Shown here: positions 8,502 through 16,956 of the stretch, piece by piece | Numbering within the stretch: the first letter of the stretch is position 1 | How the letters are laid out: each line of letters starts with the position of its first letter | Origin: Pseudomonas alcaliphila JAB1 | GTDB taxonomy: Bacteria; Pseudomonadota; Gammaproteobacteria; Pseudomonadales; Pseudomonadaceae | Direction of reading: 5' to 3' | Length of the DNA: 64,000 bases | NCBI RefSeq assembly: GCF_001941865.1 | Contig: NZ_CP016162.1 | Span: 4,401,501 to 4,465,500 of the forward strand | The notes under the pieces: generated by a model | Seen by the model: only the letters and a program-made list of their open reading frames with translations | What the model was told of the DNA's origin: nothing | Databases searched by the model: none | Made by a program: the position numbers and the translations under genes

Positions 8502-10193
8502 ATGCCGATCCGCTATAAACCCGAGATGCAATACGCAGACTTCAAGGACCTCACCAGCCTCATCCACTTCCAGAGCACGGAAGGCAAGATCTGGCTGGGC
8601 GAGCAGCGCATGCTGCTGTTGCAGGTTTCCGCGATGGCCAATTTCCGCCGCGAGATGGTCAACACCCTGGGCATCGAGCGGGCCAAGGGATTCTTCCTGC
8701 GCATGGGTTACCAGTCCGGACTGAAGGACGCCGAACTGGCCTGGAAGCTGCGCCCGAATGCCAGCGAGTACGACATGTTCCTCGCCGGCCCGCAGCTGCA
8801 TTCGCTCAAGGGCCTGGTCAAGGCCCGCCCCACCGAGGTCGATATCGACAAGGAAAGCGGGCGCTTCTACGTCGAGGTGGAGTGGATCGACTCCTTCGAG
8901 GTGGAAATCTGCCAGACCGAGCTGGGGCTGATGCAAGACCCGGTGTGCTGGACTCTGCTCGGCTACGCCTGCGCCTATTCCTCGGCGTTCATGGGCCGGG
9001 AAATCATCTTCAAGGAAGTCGGCTGCCGCGGCTGCGGCGGCGACAAGTGCCGGATCATCGGCAAGCCGGCCGAAGAGTGGGACGACGTTGCCAGCTTCAA
9101 ACAGTATTTCAAGAGCGACCCCATCATCGAGGAACTCTACGAGTTGCAATCGCAACTGGTGTCGCTGCGTACCAACCTCGACAAACAGGAAGGCCAGTAC
9201 TACGGCATCGGCCAGACCCCGGCCTACCAGACCGTGCGCAAGATGATGGACAAGGCCGCACAGGGCAAAGTCTCGGTGCTGCTGCTCGGCGAGACCGGGG
9301 TCGGCAAGGAGGTCATCGCGCGCAGCGTGCACCTGCGCAGCAAACGCGCCGCCGAGCCCTTTGTCGCGGTGAACTGTGCGGCGATCCCGCCGGACCTGAT
9401 CGAGTCCGAATTGTTCGGCGTGGAAAAAGGCGCCTTCACCGGCGCCACCCAGTCACGCATGGGCCGCTTCGAGCGGGCCGACAAGGGCACCATCTTCCTT
9501 GACGAGGTGATCGAACTCAGCCCGCGCGCTCAGGCCAGTCTGCTGCGCGTGCTGCAAGAAGGCGAGCTGGAGCGAGTTGGCGACAACCGCACGCGCAAGA
9601 TCGACGTAAGGGTGATCGCCGCCACCCACGAGGACCTGGCCGAAGCGGTCAAGGCCGGGCGTTTTCGCGCCGACCTGTACTACCGGCTGAACGTCTTCCC
9701 GGTGGCGATCCCGGCGTTGCGCGAACGCCGCGAGGACATTCCGCTGCTGGCTGAGCACTTCCTGCAGCGCTTCCACGAAGAGTACGGCAAGAGAACCCTC
9801 GGCCTTTCGGACAAAGCCCTGGAGGCCTGCCTGCATTACAGCTGGCCGGGCAATATCCGCGAACTGGAAAACGTCATCGAGCGCGGCATCATCCTCACCG
9901 ACGCGAACGAAAGCATCAGCGTGCCGGCGCTGTTTCCACGGCCGCCGGAAGAGCCGCAGACCGACAGCGAGCGGGTGTCGTCGGACGGCGTGCTGATCCA
10001 GCCGGACAATGGCCAGGGCAGCTGGATCAGCCAGTTGTTGGGCAGCGGCCTGAGCCTCGACGAGATCGAGGAAAGCCTGATGCGCGAAGCCATGCACCAG
10101 GCCAAGCAGAACGTCTCCGGTGCTGCCCGCCTCCTGGGGCTGAGCCGCCCGGCTCTGGCCTACCGGCTGAAGAAGATCGGCATCGAGGACTGA
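8502..10193 (+). CDS. dmpR: Sigma-54-dependent phenol-responsive activator DmpR
   Basis: 563-residue enhancer-binding protein, the exact length of DmpR. Residues 1-210 form the aromatic-sensing V4R-type domain, with the Cys-rich zinc/effector segment CRGCGGDKC at 175-183. A linker is followed by the AAA+ domain: Walker A GETGVGKE at 263-270, the sigma-54-contacting GAFTGA loop near 320, and Walker B GTIFLDEV. A Fis-type helix-turn-helix (AARLLGLSRPALAYRLKK) ends the protein. It binds phenols and activates Po of the divergent dmp operon. The identical promoter at 20513 suggests a second target. AACAATAA in the leader suggests translational repression by Crc/Hfq under good carbon supply. Confidence 0.97.
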   Translation: MPIRYKPEMQYADFKDLTSLIHFQSTEGKIWLGEQRMLLLQVSAMANFRREMVNTLGIERAKGFFLRMGYQSGLKDAELAWKLRPNASEYDMFLAGPQLHSLKGLVKARPTEVDIDKESGRFYVEVEWIDSFEVEICQTELGLMQDPVCWTLLGYACAYSSAFMGREIIFKEVGCRGCGGDKCRIIGKPAEEWDDVASFKQYFKSDPIIEELYELQSQLVSLRTNLDKQEGQYYGIGQTPAYQTVRKMMDKAAQGKVSVLLLGETGVGKEVIARSVHLRSKRAAEPFVAVNCAAIPPDLIESELFGVEKGAFTGATQSRMGRFERADKGTIFLDEVIELSPRAQASLLRVLQEGELERVGDNRTRKIDVRVIAATHEDLAEAVKAGRFRADLYYRLNVFPVAIPALRERREDIPLLAEHFLQRFHEEYGKRTLGLSDKALEACLHYSWPGNIRELENVIERGIILTDANESISVPALFPRPPEEPQTDSERVSSDGVLIQPDNGQGSWISQLLGSGLSLDEIEESLMREAMHQAKQNVSGAARLLGLSRPALAYRLKKIGIED

Positions 10194-10580
10194 GTCGCCA
10201 TTTACCAGCGCCAATTCTGCTGAGGTTGCATTCGTACAATGACGAAACCTCAGCGCCTCGCTTAGGGAAACGCTGAAATAGCCGGGCGCAGGCGGGACAG
10301 CAGCTTTATCGCTGCACAGCGCTGGCGCTGGCCCGCTGGGGAATAATCCAGAACCTGCGTAGTACCTGGGCTCCTGCCTGCGCGGGAGTGACGGTAAATG
10401 GCCTTTGCAGAACTTCCTTAGTAATGCGTATGCCTCGTAGGCGTCTGCCCAAGTCACCTGGTGCGACTCAGGCAGGCGCCCATTGAGGCGGCTGGAGCAG
10501 ACTCGCCGCGGCCCGTGTGCCGCCGCGTAGCGCCCCGGCAAACAGCCAGTGCGAGCGCTAGAGTGCTTTCAGACAACGCC
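10194..10580. other. Intergenic region after dmpR
   Basis: 387 bp between the convergent dmpR and chemoreceptor genes, with no convincing coding frame. An inverted repeat CTGAGGTT/AACCTCAG (10220-10227 and 10246-10253, 18-nt loop) follows the dmpR stop and may act as a terminator, though no T-run follows. Around 10375 there is a CTGCGCGGGAGTGACG stretch resembling a dispersed Pseudomonas repeat. Confidence 0.4.
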
Positions 10581-12125
10581 TTAGCCGTTCAGCAAATGGC
10601 CAACCAAGGCCTGTTGGCGTTGAGCTTGAGTCTTTACCTGTTCGGCAAACTTCAGGGTGTTGCGTAGTTGTTCGCCACTGTGCAACGCCAGCTGATGAAT
10701 GGCATGCAGCTTGGAGTTAATCTCTTCCGCTGCCTGGCCTTGTTGGTCGCTGGCGCTGGAAATTTGCGTACTCAACTGGTGAATGCTGGCGGTGCTGTCG
10801 AGGATCCCCAGTAGCACTGTGGCGGCGCCATCAACCTCGCTAACGCTTGACTGCAGATGACTGCGGCCTTGCTCCATCGTCTGCACCACTTGGCTAGTGC
10901 CCTGACGCAGTACCTCGATCATGCCCTGTATCTCGTCGGTAGAACTCTGCGTACGGCGGGCCAACGAGCGCACCTCGTCGGCGACCACTGCGAAGCCGCG
11001 ACCGTTGTCGCCCGCCCGCGCTGCTTCGATGGCGGCGTTGAGCGCAAGCAAGTTGGTTTGTTCGGCAACACTGCGGATCACGTCGGAAATGCGCCCAATG
11101 ACCTGGCTGTGTTGAGCGAGGGCGGCTACCGCGCTCGCTGAGCTCTCCAGCGTGTCGCAAAGCCGGTTGATGCTCCATCTGGCCTGCTCCATGCGTTGAC
11201 GACCGTTATGGGTCAATGCTGCGGCTTGCTGGGCCAGGCTGGTTGCGTCGAAGGTGCTTTTGGCGACTTGCTGAGTGGTCGCCGCGAACTCCTCGACGGC
11301 CGCAGCGATTCCGGCCAGCTCCTGTTGCTGGTCGTGCGAGGCAGCACTGCTCGCGCCGACCAGACCAGTAGCCTGACCGGCGCCCTCGGCAACCTGGCGG
11401 CTGCTGTCGTGAATGCGTGCGAGCAAGGCGGCCAGCCTGAATTCCAGCAGGCGCATGGCCAGTTCTATCTGTCCGATCTGATCCACCCGGCCTGTGTAGA
11501 TCAACTGTTTGATTGGATGCTGCACCAGACTGCGGCTATTGCGCACGAGCGCAGCGAATGGCCGGGCTTGTCGATGCAGCAGCAACCAGCAGAGTATTGC
11601 CGAACCTAGCGTGGCGAGCCCGCCGAGCATGGGCTCCAGACTCATGGCTAGCGCAGCCAGAGGGGCGATTGACAGGCAAGCCCACAGGCTCTGGCGAGAC
11701 GCCTGACTCGGGTTCGGCCAGCGCAGACAGGCCGGCTGTCGACCTTGAGCGCGCACACGATAGGTTTCACTTGCGCGGGCAATCATCTGCGGGGTCGGCA
11801 ACTGGTAGATCGCCTGATACTCGAGTACCTCACCGTTTTCGAGGATCGGGCTGATGTAGACGTCGACCCAAAATCCCTGACCATCGGCTCGGCGGTTCTG
11901 CAGCATGCCCATCCACGACTGCCCTTTGTTCACTGTGCCCCACAGATCTTTGAACGGGCCGGCGTGCATCTCTGGGTGGCGCAGACAATTGACCGGCTGG
12001 CCGAGCAATTGCGCAGGGCGGTAGCCGGCAAGGCTGGCGAAGGCAGGGCTGACGTAGGTGATGAGGCCGCTGGCGTCGCACAGCAAGAGCAACTGTTCGG
12101 CGGGGTGAGCATGAGTGAGTGGCAT
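10581..12125 (-). CDS. PAS-domain methyl-accepting chemotaxis protein (Aer-like)
   Basis: 514-residue chemoreceptor. An N-terminal cytoplasmic PAS domain (about residues 8-115; [17 protein letters not shown]) is followed by a hydrophobic anchor of about two segments (about 145-190). A HAMP-like region and the signalling domain follow, with the hairpin tip [18 protein letters not shown]. The architecture is that of Aer/NahY-like energy or metabolism-dependent receptors with no periplasmic ligand domain. The ATG at 12125 has AAGGA 7 nt upstream and follows the first DUF1329 gene by 70 bp. It is probably the last gene of the sigma-54-driven operon, which would couple phenol degradation to taxis. 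The precise ligand or cofactor cannot be read from sequence. Confidence 0.88.
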   Translation of the reverse strand: MPLTHAHPAEQLLLLCDASGLITYVSPAFASLAGYRPAQLLGQPVNCLRHPEMHAGPFKDLWGTVNKGQSWMGMLQNRRADGQGFWVDVYISPILENGEVLEYQAIYQLPTPQMIARASETYRVRAQGRQPACLRWPNPSQASRQSLWACLSIAPLAALAMSLEPMLGGLATLGSAILCWLLLHRQARPFAALVRNSRSLVQHPIKQLIYTGRVDQIGQIELAMRLLEFRLAALLARIHDSSRQVAEGAGQATGLVGASSAASHDQQQELAGIAAAVEEFAATTQQVAKSTFDATSLAQQAAALTHNGRQRMEQARWSINRLCDTLESSASAVAALAQHSQVIGRISDVIRSVAEQTNLLALNAAIEAARAGDNGRGFAVVADEVRSLARRTQSSTDEIQGMIEVLRQGTSQVVQTMEQGRSHLQSSVSEVDGAATVLLGILDSTASIHQLSTQISSASDQQGQAAEEINSKLHAIHQLALHSGEQLRNTLKFAEQVKTQAQRQQALVGHLLNG

Positions 12126-12195
12126 ATTGCGCGTCCTTTTTAATGCACTGGCGATCCTGAGATGAGGAGGGATAAGAGCGCCTCGGTACGAGGGA

Positions 12196-13512
12196 TCAAT
12201 TCCCGGTTGCACGCAGGTGCTGCACGCTGAAAATCTCTGGCTTGCTCAGCTCGGAGTCGACCTGGCCCTTGAACTGCCCGGTGGTGCAGTGCATGGCCTG
12301 CATGTCGATCATCGAGAAGCTGTCGTCCAGCGCGACTCCGCTGCCCATGTTGATCGGCAGGTGATGGTCCGGGTGCGCCTTGCCGATGGTGAAGGTCTTC
12401 CACGGCTCGCCCTTGCGGTCGTAGGAGACGGTGCGCGACACGGCGAAGGTCTGTGCATCCACATAATGGACGCGCTTGGACAGCGGGTGGCGGGCGAACG
12501 TATTGAGCGGCGTTGCCTGCAACTGATAGACCTTGCGCAGTTGCCAGGTGATGCGCGGGAAGCAGTTGCCTTTGCCGTCGAAGGCCACCATGCGGTAGCC
12601 CTCGCTGTCGGTGCTGCCCGCGTCGAGGGCCAGGTCGTTGTGGTTGTAGAAGGGCATCAACATGAAGCGGGTACCCTGATAGCTCCAGCGCATGTCGGCG
12701 ATGCGCCCGTTGTACCCCTCGAAATCCTCGATCATCAGATCGGAGCCCAGGAAAGCGTCGGTCATCTGCCCGGTGGCCAGGCGTCTGACGCGGCGTTGAA
12801 AGCCCAGATAGAGCCAGGAGTTGTCGCGCTTCAGATCGTTGTTAAAACGATGAATCAGCAGTTGGGTGTTGCGCAGATCTTGCGGCGAGTCGATGTTGAG
12901 GTAGATCGCCCGGAACTTGATCGACGGGTTGGGGGTAATGGCCGGTAGCGGTGGCTGGTTGACCCGATTGGTGAAGTTGAGGAAGTTCATGGTCATGTGG
13001 ATGGTGCGCTCCACCTCGGCCGTGTCCATGTTGCGGTACTTCCAGATGAACGGGGAGATGATCGCGCTGTCGCCCCAGTTGTAGCCGTACTTGACGTTCC
13101 AGGCGAGTTTCTCCCCGGCGCGCGGATCGGCGGCATCCGGCTCCGCGGGAAAGGGCCGGCCGGCAATGGTGCCGCTGATCTCACCGGGGTTGGCACCTAG
13201 TTTGGCGCTGTGCAGGTGTTTGCGGGTGGCCTCGAGGTAGTGGGGGTGCAGGTCGAACGAGGTGGTCGGCGCGACCTCGATGCGAGTCCAGCCCTGGCGG
13301 ATAAAGCCGAGCATGGCGGGGTCGAGCAATTCCTTGAAGCGCTCGACGTTGTCGGAATCGATGAGCATGCCGGTGTTCAGACCGTCGGCCTCGGGTATTG
13401 CCGCGCGGTAAGGGTAGAAGGCCTTGTCGATGAGGTCGTCATCGGCCAGGGCGGACAGCGGGTGCAGGCTGAGGTAGAGCAAGGCACAAAACAGTCTGTT
13501 GTTATTATTCAT
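12196..13512 (-). CDS. DUF1329 periplasmic protein, copy A
   Basis: 438-residue DUF1329 family protein with an N-terminal signal peptide ([17 protein letters not shown], cleavage near ALADDD). DUF1329 proteins are thought to share a LolA/LolB-like lipid-binding fold, but no function is established to my knowledge. Conserved blocks include [54 protein letters not shown] and [16 protein letters not shown]. It is a close paralogue of the next gene upstream. ATG at 13512 was chosen over an extension to 13566 because the signal peptide then starts the protein. Codons 2-4 carry AATAATAA, a Crc/Hfq-type motif. Confidence 0.88.
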   Translation of the reverse strand: MNNNNRLFCALLYLSLHPLSALADDDLIDKAFYPYRAAIPEADGLNTGMLIDSDNVERFKELLDPAMLGFIRQGWTRIEVAPTTSFDLHPHYLEATRKHLHSAKLGANPGEISGTIAGRPFPAEPDAADPRAGEKLAWNVKYGYNWGDSAIISPFIWKYRNMDTAEVERTIHMTMNFLNFTNRVNQPPLPAITPNPSIKFRAIYLNIDSPQDLRNTQLLIHRFNNDLKRDNSWLYLGFQRRVRRLATGQMTDAFLGSDLMIEDFEGYNGRIADMRWSYQGTRFMLMPFYNHNDLALDAGSTDSEGYRMVAFDGKGNCFPRITWQLRKVYQLQATPLNTFARHPLSKRVHYVDAQTFAVSRTVSYDRKGEPWKTFTIGKAHPDHHLPINMGSGVALDDSFSMIDMQAMHCTTGQFKGQVDSELSKPEIFSVQHLRATGN

Positions 13513-13668
13513 GGCTGAACCTTTGCTGGTGGGATCCCGCTCGACAGGTTCCTGGCCTGCGGGCACGGCTTCTCACAGCGCCGCCCATGCGGACGGCGGC
13601 TGTTTGCTGGGCTGCTGGTTGGGAGAAAGGCCCGGCCGCGTCTAACCGGCCGGACCGAGTGGCGCTGC

Positions 13669-14997
13669 TTAGTTACCGGTGGCGCGCATGTGCTGCACGC
13701 TGAACATCTCCGGCTTGCTCATCTCCGGATCGACCTGGCCCTTGAACTGCCCAGTGGTGCAGTGCATGGCCTGGATGTCGATCATCGAGAAGCTGTCGTC
13801 GATCGACACGCCGGAGCCCTTGTTCTTCGGCAGGTGGTGATCCGGATGGGCCTGGCCGATGGTGAAGGTCTTCCACATGCTGCCCTTGCGGTCATACGAC
13901 ACGGTGCGCGGCACGGTGAAGGTCTGCGCATCCATGTAGTGCACGCGCTTGGACAGTGGGTGGCTGCCGTCCACCGGCACCGATTCCACCTCGTAGACCT
14001 TGCGCAGCTGCCAGGTGATGTTGGGGAAACAGCCGCCCTGACCGCCGAACGCCACCACCTGGTAACCGTCGCTGTCCTTGTGCGTTTCGCTGTCCAGCGT
14101 CAGGTCGTTGTGGTTGTAGAACGGCATCAGCATGAAGCGGGTGCCCTTGTAGCTCCACTGCATGTCGGAAATGCGCCCGTTGTAGCCCTCGAAGTCCTCG
14201 ATCATCAAGTCGGAGCCGAGGAAGGCATCGGTCACCTGGCCGGTGGCCAGGCGCCGCACACGACGCTGGAAGCCCAGGTACAGCCAGGAGTTGTCACGCT
14301 TGAGGTCGTCTTCGGCGCGGTGGATCAACAGCTGGGTGTTGCGTACGTCATACGGCTCCAGCACCTTGACGTAGATGCCGCGGAACAGCTGCGACGGGTT
14401 GGGGGTGATCGCCGGCGTGGGCTCTTGGTTGACCCGGCGGGTGAAGTTGAGGAAGTGGAAGTCGAACTTGATGGTGCGCTCCAGCTTGCCCGTGTTCATG
14501 TCACGGAACTTCCAGTAGAACGGCGAGACGGCGGCGCTGTCGCCCCAGTTGTAGCCGTACTTGTAGTTCCAGGCGAGCTTCTCGCCGGCGCGTGAGTCGC
14601 TGGCGTCCGGCTCCTGAGGGAACGGCCTGCCGGCCACGGCGCCACTGATCTCGCCGGGCTTGGCGCCGAGTTTGACCGTGTCCATGTGCTGGCGGGTAGC
14701 CTCGACATAGTTGGGGTGCAGGTCGAAGGAGGTGGTGTCGCCGACCTTCAGCTCCGCCCAGCCTTTCTCGATAAAGCCGTAGAAGGCCGGGTCGAGAATC
14801 TCCTTGAACTGGGCGACGTTGCCCTTGTTGATGGTCATGCCGGCGCTCAGACCAGCGAAGCTCGGCTTGTCGTTCTGGTAGGGGTAGAAGGACTGCTGGA
14901 TCACCGCCTCGTCGGCGGCATAGACGCCGCTGGTCGCGCCCAGCGTCAACAGGGCCAGTGCCAGAGCGCGGCTCTGCCGGGATTTCTTGTAATTCAT
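13669..14997 (-). CDS. DUF1329 periplasmic protein, copy B
   Basis: 442-residue DUF1329 protein with a clear signal peptide (ALALALLTLGATSGVYA, then ADEAV). It shares nearly all conserved blocks with copy A, including [37 protein letters not shown] and the C-terminal QHMRATGN. The gene starts 19 bp after the DUF1302 gene and is followed by a 156-bp gap with GC-rich inverted repeats before copy A, which may set different expression levels. The envelope location and neighbours suggest handling of a lipid or hydrophobic molecule in the periplasm; that is inference. Confidence 0.88.
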   Translation of the reverse strand: MNYKKSRQSRALALALLTLGATSGVYAADEAVIQQSFYPYQNDKPSFAGLSAGMTINKGNVAQFKEILDPAFYGFIEKGWAELKVGDTTSFDLHPNYVEATRQHMDTVKLGAKPGEISGAVAGRPFPQEPDASDSRAGEKLAWNYKYGYNWGDSAAVSPFYWKFRDMNTGKLERTIKFDFHFLNFTRRVNQEPTPAITPNPSQLFRGIYVKVLEPYDVRNTQLLIHRAEDDLKRDNSWLYLGFQRRVRRLATGQVTDAFLGSDLMIEDFEGYNGRISDMQWSYKGTRFMLMPFYNHNDLTLDSETHKDSDGYQVVAFGGQGGCFPNITWQLRKVYEVESVPVDGSHPLSKRVHYMDAQTFTVPRTVSYDRKGSMWKTFTIGQAHPDHHLPKNKGSGVSIDDSFSMIDIQAMHCTTGQFKGQVDPEMSKPEMFSVQHMRATGN

Positions 14998-15016
14998 GGC
15001 TGTTCCTCGTGATTGA

Positions 15017-16915
15017 TCAGAAGCTGTAACGCAGGGTCAGTTGCAGTTCGTCTTCCTTCTGCGCCATGCCGATGGGGCCGGCGCGGAAGCGGCCTAGCGG
15101 CTCGTAGCCGCTCAGACCGGCGGTTACGCCCTCCGGCAGGCCATAGCCGGTGAAGGGGTCCCAGGGGTTGCAGCTGCGGCAATCGTCGAACTCGCGAGCG
15201 CCTCGACCGACCTTGAGGTTGGCGCCGGCGACGATCTTCAAGTTGTCGCTGAACAGGTATTCCACGCTCGGCGCGATGGCCGTGGCCTGGGCCTTGAAGT
15301 CATGCGCGACGATTATTTGCGGGCTGAGGCGGTCGTTCATCCACCAGCCTTTCACCAGCAGGGTGCCGATCCAGTTCTGCTCCCAGTCCGGCATGCCGGC
15401 CTTGCCCAGTGGGCGATCCTCAAGCTGGTGCTCGTGGATGTGCTGGCCGAACAGCTGGCCGGAGAAGAGGAAGGCGCGGCCCGGGTTGAGGAAGGGGATG
15501 AAGATGTTCTTGTCCGCACCGATCACGTAACGGGTGACGTCGGACTCGGAGAACAGCCGTGATTGCAGGGTGTTGGCAAACTCCTCGCCCTCGGTGTGCG
15601 CGACTTCGACGCGGAACACCGTGTCGATCGCTTGCGAGTAGTAGTCCATCGAACCGCCGATCAGGTTGACCCGCGGGAAATGGATATCGAAGGCGATCAG
15701 GCCCGGCCATACCGCGGTTTCACCGGTGAAGGCGTTCTGCGCCGGGATGCCGCCACGCAGCGAGGGCAGTTGCGAGCGGTAGGTCAGGGCGTTCAGCGAG
15801 AAGCCGAAATCGCCATAGACGCCTTCCAGCTTGATGCCGAACTGGCTGTTGGACAGGCTCCAGGACGGCATGTGCGCCTTGCGGATACCGATCTGGCCGG
15901 GGCCGAAGTCGGTGGCGATGTTGCCGCCGGCGAAGTTGGCCACGGTGCCGCCGTTTTCCCACAGGTTGTTCATGCCGCGGAAGAAGCAGCCAGCGTCGAG
16001 GATCGAGTTGGGCTGGCCGCACTGCCCGAGGTTGTGCGGACGGAACTTGTCGAAGTTCCACACGAACGACAGGTTGAGGTCGTCGAACACCTCGCCAGCG
16101 CCCATGCGCCAGTCGGCCTTGGCGATCCACATGGGAATGCGGATGTCTTCCAGCTCGTCGTAGATGTTGTTGCGCGAGAAGTCGACCGGGTTGATCACGT
16201 CGAGCACGCGGAACAGGTCGGTGCGGCCCCAGATCACCTGCTGCTTGCCCAGGCGCCAGCTCAGGATATCGCCGTTGGGCAGATCGTTGTCGAAGTCGAC
16301 GTAGAGCTCGCGGATGAAGTCCAGGCGTTCGTTGAACTCGGGGAAACGCAGGTCGTTGCTGCTGTAGTCCAGATAGTCGTCGATGCAGCCGCGGCTGTCC
16401 TTGTCGCAGGGCCGTACCGGCACGCCGAAGGCCACGCCGCCACGGGTTTTGTGCAGGTTTTCGCCGAGCACGATCATCCCCTCGTTGGGGTTGCGCGCGT
16501 CGTTGAAGCCGAAGAAGGTGCCTGGCGGACGGATGCCACCGCCGTGCGGCACGGTCGAGCCCGCGCCGGCGATGTTGTTCTCCAGGTTGACTGCGCCGCC
16601 GGCGCCACTGCCGTACTCGCTGCTGTTGAGGTCGTAGACCCCGTCGTAGGTAGCGCGGAATGTGCCGTGGAAGGCCACGTTGTTGAAGTTCAGCTGGCCC
16701 AGGGTGCCGAATTTCTTGTCCGCGTTGACCTGCACGGTGTTGCGGAATTTCGACAATCCGGCGCTATCGCGAACGAAGGTGGCATTCTCGTAGAAACCGG
16801 TGAACTGCATTTCTTCCTCGGCCATGACCGAAGTCAGTGGCGTCAGAGCAAGGCTTGAGCCGCCCAGCAGGGCCAGACTCCAGTGTCGCAGGCCCATTTT
16901 TGTTTTTGTCGGCAT
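15017..16915 (-). CDS. DUF1302 outer-membrane protein
   Basis: 632-residue DUF1302 protein. It has a signal peptide (LALLGGSSLALTPLTSVMA, cleavage before EEEMQF) and a body rich in aromatic-ended beta strands. The C-terminus LTLRYSF ends in Phe with alternating hydrophobics, the signature recognised by the BAM machinery, so an outer-membrane beta-barrel is likely. DUF1302 genes commonly neighbour DUF1329 genes. It lies 41 bp after the MMPL gene and 19 bp before DUF1329 copy B. Substrate unknown; a channel or receptor for hydrophobic compounds is a reasonable guess. Confidence 0.87.
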   Translation of the reverse strand: MPTKTKMGLRHWSLALLGGSSLALTPLTSVMAEEEMQFTGFYENATFVRDSAGLSKFRNTVQVNADKKFGTLGQLNFNNVAFHGTFRATYDGVYDLNSSEYGSGAGGAVNLENNIAGAGSTVPHGGGIRPPGTFFGFNDARNPNEGMIVLGENLHKTRGGVAFGVPVRPCDKDSRGCIDDYLDYSSNDLRFPEFNERLDFIRELYVDFDNDLPNGDILSWRLGKQQVIWGRTDLFRVLDVINPVDFSRNNIYDELEDIRIPMWIAKADWRMGAGEVFDDLNLSFVWNFDKFRPHNLGQCGQPNSILDAGCFFRGMNNLWENGGTVANFAGGNIATDFGPGQIGIRKAHMPSWSLSNSQFGIKLEGVYGDFGFSLNALTYRSQLPSLRGGIPAQNAFTGETAVWPGLIAFDIHFPRVNLIGGSMDYYSQAIDTVFRVEVAHTEGEEFANTLQSRLFSESDVTRYVIGADKNIFIPFLNPGRAFLFSGQLFGQHIHEHQLEDRPLGKAGMPDWEQNWIGTLLVKGWWMNDRLSPQIIVAHDFKAQATAIAPSVEYLFSDNLKIVAGANLKVGRGAREFDDCRSCNPWDPFTGYGLPEGVTAGLSGYEPLGRFRAGPIGMAQKEDELQLTLRYSF

Positions 16916-16956
16916 GACAGGTCCTCGTGCGGTTTAAGTGTGGGAAGACATCCGGT

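Noticed and set aside
10194..10580. Possible transposon remnant after dmpR
   Set aside because: No transposase-like frame, no clear terminal inverted repeats and no target duplication could be seen.
15563..16858. 431-codon plus-strand frame inside the DUF1302 gene
   Set aside because: Opposite strand of a gene with a signal peptide and family identity; no start signal or recognisable motif.
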